A stretch of 64,000 nt of DNA from Vitrella brassicaformis (taxonomy: Eukaryota; Sar; Vitrellaceae), in the NCBI GenBank assembly GCA_001179505.1, contig CDMY01000310.1, positions 56,913-120,912 on the forward strand, in the 5' to 3' direction. Under the pieces are notes generated by a model. The model did no database searches, was not told the origin of the DNA, and saw only the letters and a program-made list of their open reading frames with translations. The stretch's first letter is position 1. Every line of letters starts with the position of its first letter. Positions 61,195 to 64,000 of the stretch are shown piece after piece. The position numbers were made by a program, and so were the translations under genes.

Positions 61195-63432
61195 GTGGTG
61201 GGAATGGCGGACACGTCATGGCGGGTCTGTTCGCCAGCAAGGGCCATGACGTGAGCCTCCTCGTGTCGGCACCACATCATGTTGACAAGGTGCGAAGACA
61301 CACACACACACACACACACACACAGAGGGAGAGAGAGGGCACAGCTGCGAGCACACTGCGATACCCGTCTGTGTGTGTCCCTCTATAGTGGCTGAGTGGG
61401 ATAGAGGCCGGTGGCTTGACGGTGCATTACGTCGAGGGCGACCGCAAAGTCAAAGGCACACCGATAACCGCCACACACAACCCTGCTGACGTACGCCAGA
61501 AGGACAGACAGACAGCTGTACGTGATCTGCATAGCCACTCCTATGTGTGTGTGTGTGTTTAGGTGGTGCCCTACGTCGATTTGATTATCATCGTGATCCC
61601 CGCCAAGTACCACCAACCCATGATCGAAGCCATGGCACCACACTTCAGGTACATCACGCGCACCAAACACACACACACACTCACACACACACACACATCC
61701 CTGTGTGTCTGTCAGGCCTGGTCAGTGGGTGTGTGCGGTCGAGGGCGCCTGGTGGGGCATCCCGCCGTCGGTCTTCGGACCCAACACGCAGCAACTCGTG
61801 TTCGCCGAGATCCAGTGTTTGCCTTGGGCGTGCAGGGCCACCGAGTAGGCTAAGCTGCCAATGCAATGCATACCAAACACCAATAGACCGACGTCCATGC
61901 CATGCCATGCCGTATCGCATTGTGTGTGTGCGCGTGTGTGTAGGTACGGTCGTTATGTGGAGGTGTTTGAGGAGAAGGATTTGGTGGAGATCGCCGTGTC
62001 GCCGTCGAAAGACGGCAGGGAGGTCGCCCGCATACTTCAGCAACTCATGGACATTCCCTTCAAAGCACACGGTGGGCACATGGGCAGACAGACAGACAGA
62101 CAGACAGGGAGGGAGGGAGGGAGGGAGGGCCGGTGGGAGGGCTGACTGACATACACGTTTATTGTGTCACGTATTGTGTGCCTCTTGCTGGCTGGGTGGC
62201 TGGCTGGCTGCAGGATCGTTGCTGGCAATGGCGTTGAGCGCTCCGTGCAATTGGGTGCATCCCGCCGTCATGTACGGACACTTCGGTAAGGAGGAACGAA
62301 CAGACACACTCACACACATAGCTGACCCGCCCCTTTATTCATGCGTCACACACGTGTGTGTGTGTGTGTGTGTGTTGTGCAGCCGAGTGGGACGGGAAGC
62401 CGTTTCCGCGTTCCAAGGTGCCGCTGTTCTACCATGACATCACCCAAGACACCGCTGACATGCTGGAGCGGCTCGACGATGAGTACCGACAGCTGAAAAC
62501 ACAGCTCGAACAGGTAGGTGCCTACAGAATGACACATGAGGGAAGGCCGCCTGCATTCCTTCACACACGTACTACAAATGAGATGCTCTCTCTGTGTTGT
62601 GTGTGACGTGCCGTGACGTGCAGCGTTGCCCGTTGTTGGATTTGTCAGCCATCAAGCCGACGAAGGAGCTGCTGATGGAGTACTACCACGGCAAGATCAC
62701 CGACGAGAGCACCACCCTGTCGTGCTTCGCCTCCAACCCCGGTACGGTACACACCTTCAATGAGTGCATCAAGGAATCGAGCATGGATTGAGATGGAGCG
62801 ACGATTTATCTGTCTGTCTGTGTGGTTGCGGTGCCCATCCATTAGGTTACGACACGTTGTCGTCTCCTGTGGTTGATGTGGGCGAGGGAATGGTCGTGCC
62901 CAACTTCGACTACAGGTCAGTCACCCACCCGACAGAGACACACACACATGGCTGGCTGTGTACAGGTATCTGAATAGCGACATTCCCTTCGGGCTGGTGG
63001 TCACCCGTGGCGTCGCACAACTCGCCGGCGTGTCCATGCCGACGGTGGACTTCCTCATCCGATGGAGCCAGGAGAAGCTCGGCAAGGAATGGCTGCTCGG
63101 CGACAAAGTAAGTCACCATACACACACACGCAGAGGCAGTGAGACATCTTTGCCTTTCTGTGTCTCAATACAGCTGTGCGGTCGCGACATGGGGAAGACC
63201 CGCGCGCCCCAGGTTTTTGACTGCCACACACTCGACGAGTTCGTCAAAATATGTCTCCCAGAACTCACCATACGGACCAGGTACACCACACTCACACACT
63301 GCACACCCTGGATTGCATGATCACGCACGCCATATTCTCTCTGTCCTCAATTGCTGTAGGCGTGACAAGGAGGCCCAGAAAGAGGAGGGCGGCGTCACCC
63401 AGGAAGAGCCCCCGGCCGTGTGTGCCGTCTGA
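60761..63432 (+). CDS. Octopine/nopaline-type dehydrogenase family protein
   Basis: NAD(P)-dependent enzyme of the opine-dehydrogenase fold, which reductively joins an amino acid to a 2-oxoacid in known members. About 14 exons from ATG 60761 to 63432; several junctions were checked in phase. The Rossmann fingerprint is split by an intron: KICVAG|GGNGGHVMAGLFASKGHDV. Then VDLIIIVIPAKYHQPMIEAM, CAVEGAWWGIPPSVF, and in the C-terminal catalytic part NWVHPAVMYGHF, IPFGLVVTRGVAQLAGVSMP and VDFLIRWSQEKLG. The His of NWVHPAVMYG corresponds to the conserved His region of the family as I recall it. Substrates cannot be read from sequence. The start is 246 bp from the divergent neighbour. Confidence 0.8.
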
Positions 63433-64000
63433 CACACTCTCACTCTCACTCACCCACCCACACAGAACAGAACAACATACACTCATTCATTCCCACACGC
63501 TTTTTCGTTTTGTGGCTTTTGTACGTTTTGTGTCTGCATTGTGCTGTGCTGCATGTGCTGTTCATGTGGGCGGCTGAGAGCGCGTGACAGAGGGGAAGCG
63601 GAAAGAGAGAGAGAGCACACACATGCACAGCACACGATGGGCTGGCTGATGGACAGTAGGTCCGGCAGGGGTGATTTTTCGGCCGAATGCACATGACATG
63701 CAGAGGCCATTCATTGATGTGATGGCTGCGTGCACGGAGTTTTTTCGGTCATACTCAAGGACACCAATAGCTTATAGCTTGTCTTGTAGGAGCGGCCGAT
63801 GACGAATGGATGGACCATCATGGGTGTCTATTTTTCTCCAGACATCATCACATTACGTGGTCTGATGGCTGGATGTTTCTGTTGACGCGTCTGTGGTCGT
63901 GCTTTGCTGTTTTGTCTTGTGTTGTGTTGTGTTCTGTTGTGTTCTGTCGTGTTGTGTTGCGTCTTGTGGCGTGTTCTGCTGATGTTCGTTTGTCCCCGCC
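63433..64000. other. 3' flank, no gene seen before the window edge
   Basis: Contains a TGTTG/TGTTC-rich tract (63905-63990). No supported gene. Confidence 0.5.

Overview
This is nuclear DNA from a eukaryote with compact, intron-rich genes. Almost every gene is cut by short GT-AG introns (mostly about 55-110 nt) packed with CACACA, GAGAGA, CTCTCT and TGTGTG runs. Exons are GC-rich. Gene content (ECM29, SLBP, THI4, DGAT2, a kynurenine-monooxygenase-like enzyme, a possible flagellar coiled-coil protein) and intron style suggest an alveolate or related alga. A chromerid such as Vitrella is my best guess, as inference only. There are two 300-N assembly gaps (23926-24225 and 53203-53502).

Layout: 1-3562 (-) ECM29, cut by the window edge; 3945-4632 (+) small secreted pacifastin-like protein; 5.2-6.75 kb and 12.5-13.9 kb, the two arms of an inverted duplication carrying a gene ending in LLSRPFGA and a Gln-rich secreted-protein gene. 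The left Gln-rich copy is broken. Between the arms lie a trypsin-like protease (7057-8515, +) and THI4 (9936-11576, -). The THI4 leader carries a sequence that fits a TPP riboswitch aptamer (11642-11743, -). Next come a 2151-residue MYND-finger protein (14177-21427, -), SLBP (21728-23501, +), a run of 113-bp foldback elements (23.5-24.5 kb), an HDHD2-like HAD phosphatase (24641-25780, -), DGAT2 (26306-27723, +), a one-TM protein (-), a KMO-like flavoprotein (28868-31692, +), two divergent FCP1/NIF-type HAD paralogues (31799-34821), a basic hypothetical protein (-), a large nuclear-looking protein with SUMO-type motifs (39868-45778, +), an intronless methyltransferase (+), an RRM protein (-), a stand-alone subtilisin-propeptide-like protein (+), a coiled-coil protein (-), an SLC35-type transporter (+), a PH plus papain-like protein (-) and an octopine/nopaline-type dehydrogenase (60761-63432, +).

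Genes mostly alternate in strand, giving repeated head-to-head pairs with 110-530 bp between starts, so shared promoters are likely. They form no single pathway. The local stories are thiamine synthesis with its own apparent riboswitch, the palindrome-centred pair of HAD paralogues, and the hairpin array directly downstream of SLBP. Many exon models were checked by summing exon lengths and phases by hand; entries say where this was done.
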